Of a stretch of DNA of 35,881 nt, positions 34,446-35,881 are shown piece after piece (the stretch's first letter is position 1; every line of letters starts with the position of its first letter). Source of the DNA: Bacteroidales bacterium (GTDB taxonomy: Bacteria; Bacteroidota; Bacteroidia; Bacteroidales; WCHB1-69); the NCBI GenBank assembly GCA_017994425.1, contig JAGOKS010000016.1, positions 1 through 35,881 of the forward strand. The letters run 5' to 3'. A program made the translations under genes and the position numbers. The notes beneath the pieces were generated by a model. That model worked only from the letters and a program-made list of their open reading frames with translations. It was not told the origin of the DNA and searched no databases.

Positions 34446-34498
34446 CAAAATTAAATTTACAAAGATTTATCAAATTTATAATTTAACAATAACCTATT

Positions 34499-35449
34499 AT
34501 GAATAAATACATTATTTCTTTATTAGTACTTGTTTTCAGTTTGAATGCGGCGGCACAAACTAAGCCTACGCCGGTAAGTGAACGTATGGTTGATGGTAAA
34601 CGCATGGTAATTTATAGCGATGGCACCTGGAAAGAAAAAGAATATACCAAACCCAAAATCCAATGGGTTGCTATACCCGGGGGCACATTTACCATGGGAA
34701 GCCCTTACGACCAAGCAAACAGAGAGGATGACGAAATACCCCATCAGGTAACATTGAGTGCGTTTAAAATGAGTAAGTATGAAATTACCAATGCCCAGTA
34801 TGCCGCCTTTTTGAATGCCAAAAACATAGGTAGCGATGGGAAATTTGCGGCAGGAGCATTTCCTACACAAGTTTTAATTTATGAAAGTAGTAGCGTTTAT
34901 GATTGGGGTTTGCATTATGCCGATGGACAATGGGTGCCGGTTGCGGGCTATGAAAACCACCCGGTGATAAAAGTTACTTGGTATGGAGCCTCGGAATTTG
35001 CTTCCTATATGGGTTGCCGCCTGCCTACTGAGGCTGAATGGGAATATGCCTGCCGAGCCGGAACTACCACCCATTTTAATACAGGTATTTGTTTAAATAC
35101 CACACAAGCCAATTATGCTGGGAATTACCCCATGGAATGGCGTAGCGAGGGAGTATATAGACGCAAAACAATGCCGGTGGGTAGTTTTTCTCCCAATGCT
35201 TGGGGCTTGTGTGATATGCATGGAAATGTATGGGAATGGTGTAGTGATTGGTACGGTGAATATCCAAATTATGCACAAACAAATCCTAAAGGACCTGCAT
35301 CCGGGTCGCACCGAGTGTTCCGTGGCGGTAGTTGGCACAGCCTTGCTCGCTATTGTCGTAGTGCTCGTCGCAACTACTCCTATCCGCTCAACTACTCCGA
35401 CTTCTTCGCCAGCTACGACTATATTGGTTTTCGTGTGGTTTCTCTTTAG
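34499..35449 (+). CDS. Exported FGE-sulfatase-fold protein, probable DGR variable protein 2
   Basis: A 316-residue paralogue of the protein at 33122, with the same signal peptide (NAAAQ end), the same SDGTWKEK module and the same FGE/C-type-lectin-like framework. It is six residues longer, all in the last variable loop: RNYSYPLNYSDFFASYDYIGF compared with RNRYFPFNYYNLIGF. A second cluster of replacements is at residues 116-140 (FAAGAFPTQVLIYESSSV compared with YEAGSYPTEELIYQSGGN). Substitutions elsewhere are few and mostly silent. Other loop changes include H-S-L after GGSW and SGSH for SGAC. These are the exposed loops of the fold, so the two proteins probably differ in ligand specificity. 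It has its own promoter and is preceded by a terminator. Confidence 0.88.
   Translation: MNKYIISLLVLVFSLNAAAQTKPTPVSERMVDGKRMVIYSDGTWKEKEYTKPKIQWVAIPGGTFTMGSPYDQANREDDEIPHQVTLSAFKMSKYEITNAQYAAFLNAKNIGSDGKFAAGAFPTQVLIYESSSVYDWGLHYADGQWVPVAGYENHPVIKVTWYGASEFASYMGCRLPTEAEWEYACRAGTTTHFNTGICLNTTQANYAGNYPMEWRSEGVYRRKTMPVGSFSPNAWGLCDMHGNVWEWCSDWYGEYPNYAQTNPKGPASGSHRVFRGGSWHSLARYCRSARRNYSYPLNYSDFFASYDYIGFRVVSL
35300..35434 (+). other. DGR variable region (VR) of target gene 2
   Basis: The equivalent of 33923-34039, with an 18-base in-frame insertion. Variable codons between GGSW and the final GF are again all NNC or NNT (CAC, AGC, CTT, TAT, CGT, TAC, TCC, CTC, GAC, TTC, GCC). The codon before GGTTTTCGT is ATT here and ATA in copy 1, consistent with a template adenine. 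Confidence 0.75.
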
Positions 35450-35489
35450 TTTAGGTGGAAATTTTCATCCTTCCTTTTAAGCAAAAAGA

Positions 35490-35558
35490 GCTTTGCCATA
35501 AGGGAGTGAGGCAAGGCTCGAGCGGAGCCGAGACAGACGAACGACTAATAGGCAAAGC
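35490..35558 (+). other. Structured intergenic element 2 (nested inverted repeats)
   Basis: The same 8-bp outer stem (35490-35497 with 35551-35558) and inner GGCTC/GAGCC hairpin as element 1, same total length. The single base difference falls in the inner loop. Confidence 0.6.
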
Positions 35559-35587
35559 GATGAAAAAATAAAATAAAAATATCAACA

Positions 35588-35701
35588 ATGCAGATACGAA
35601 TATTTACAATACCCATAACAGATTGTGGAGAATTACAGGGAGAAATGAATAGATTTTTAGCAAGTCAAAGTGTAAAGAGTCCTGGGTGCCGAAACAATTA
35701 A
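35588..35701 (+). pseudogene. Truncated DGR accessory (HRDC-type) gene fragment 2
   Basis: Second copy of the 37-codon ORF, differing by one residue (TDCG for TDSG). It is followed by the same (TTAAAAA)n tract and AT-rich tail, so the truncation existed before the duplication or was spread by it. Confidence 0.5.
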
Positions 35702-35754
35702 AAATTAAAAATTAAAAATTAAGGAGAAAATAGCATGTGAATTACGCTGATATA

Positions 35755-35789
35755 GTAAGCGGGTGATTTGAATTCACCCGCTTACTTTT
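35755..35789 (+). terminator. Terminator hairpin, left end of repeat unit 3
   Basis: GTAAGCGGGTGA (35755-35766) pairs with TCACCCGCTTAC (35774-35785), followed by TTTT. Confidence 0.85.
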
Positions 35790-35813
35790 CCGCAATAAAA
35801 AATATTTCACGTT

Positions 35814-35841
35814 TTGCTTATTGTAATATTTTGTATATTTG
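35814..35841 (+). promoter_or_regulatory. Promoter of a predicted third target gene
   Basis: TTG at 35814-35816, 17 bases, TATATTTG at 35834-35841, identical to the promoters of units 1 and 2. The gene it drives lies outside the window. Confidence 0.6.
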
Positions 35842-35881
35842 CAAAATTAAATGTACAAAGATTTATCAAATTTATAATTTA

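Larger units (their letters stand above)
34360..35754 (+). repeat. Tandem repeat unit 2 (DGR target cassette)
   Basis: A second copy of the cassette at 32982-34359. Non-coding parts are nearly identical; changes in the gene body are mostly synonymous outside the two variable patches. Near the promoter it has a one-base deletion and two substitutions not seen in units 1 and 3. Confidence 0.92.
35755..35881 (+). repeat. Tandem repeat unit 3, cut by the window edge
   Basis: These 127 bases match 32982-33108 of unit 1 exactly by eye, including bases that differ in unit 2. By the spacing in unit 1, a third target gene should start near 35895, about 14 bases beyond the window. Confidence 0.9.

Noticed and set aside
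32982-35881. CRISPR or satellite interpretation of the repeated region
   Set aside because: The repeat unit is about 1.4 kb, contains full genes with promoters and has no short regularly spaced repeats.

Overview
The window is AT-rich chromosomal DNA from an anaerobic member of the Bacteroidota, most likely Bacteroidales. Four things support this. Type IX secretion genes (porU, porV, a PorP/SprF protein, a GldJ-like lipoprotein) and a giant PKD protein with a type B C-terminal sorting domain are present. Promoters resemble the Bacteroidota TTTG-N19-TAnnTTTG consensus, with no Shine-Dalgarno pattern. The short SerA ends in a PKKMGAETAEAN motif. HydF and acetate kinase suggest a fermentative, hydrogen-metabolising anaerobe. 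The species cannot be named from this sequence.

Layout: 107-382 is a doubly frameshifted remnant of an IS3-type orfA. 543-2512 holds hydF and a nitrilase-superfamily amidase, probably one operon. 2641-7527 is the giant PKD protein. 7639-12144 carries ackA, a secreted alpha/beta hydrolase, an isocitrate/isopropylmalate dehydrogenase-family gene and algH/yqgE. The minus strand from 15080 to 12141 holds a membrane-anchored hypothetical, a DUF3822-like protein, rsmD and yicC. Further minus-strand genes are PorP/SprF and gldJ (20271-17702), then murF and anmK (17629-15280). Divergent from these are porU, porV and ispF (20700-26335), ending in a bidirectional terminator shared with a DUF2795 gene. 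Next come tRNA-Leu(CAA), the serC-serA operon, a small lipoprotein, and ddl - beta-helix lipoprotein - aroK.

The most unusual part is the right end, 32982-35881. A unit of about 1.4 kb is tandemly repeated: two full copies, and a third cut off by the window edge. Each unit has a strong hairpin terminator, a Bacteroidota promoter and an exported formylglycine-generating-enzyme-fold (C-type lectin-like) protein. After the gene come a structured intergenic element and a 37-codon ORF resembling the N-terminus of a DGR accessory (HRDC-type) protein. The two proteins are nearly identical except at C-terminal surface-loop codons, which are all NNC/NNT around a fixed GGSW...ARYCRSA.RN...GFR scaffold, plus one internal patch. 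This is the signature of target genes of a diversity-generating retroelement (DGR). I infer that the reverse transcriptase, the template repeat and the intact accessory gene lie beyond the right edge; none is visible here.

Functionally, the centre of the window builds and exports the cell surface: MurF, AnmK and Ddl for peptidoglycan, GldJ/PorP/PorU/PorV for type IX secretion, and the PKD protein as a likely cargo. The right end adds what looks like an expandable array of hypervariable binding proteins.
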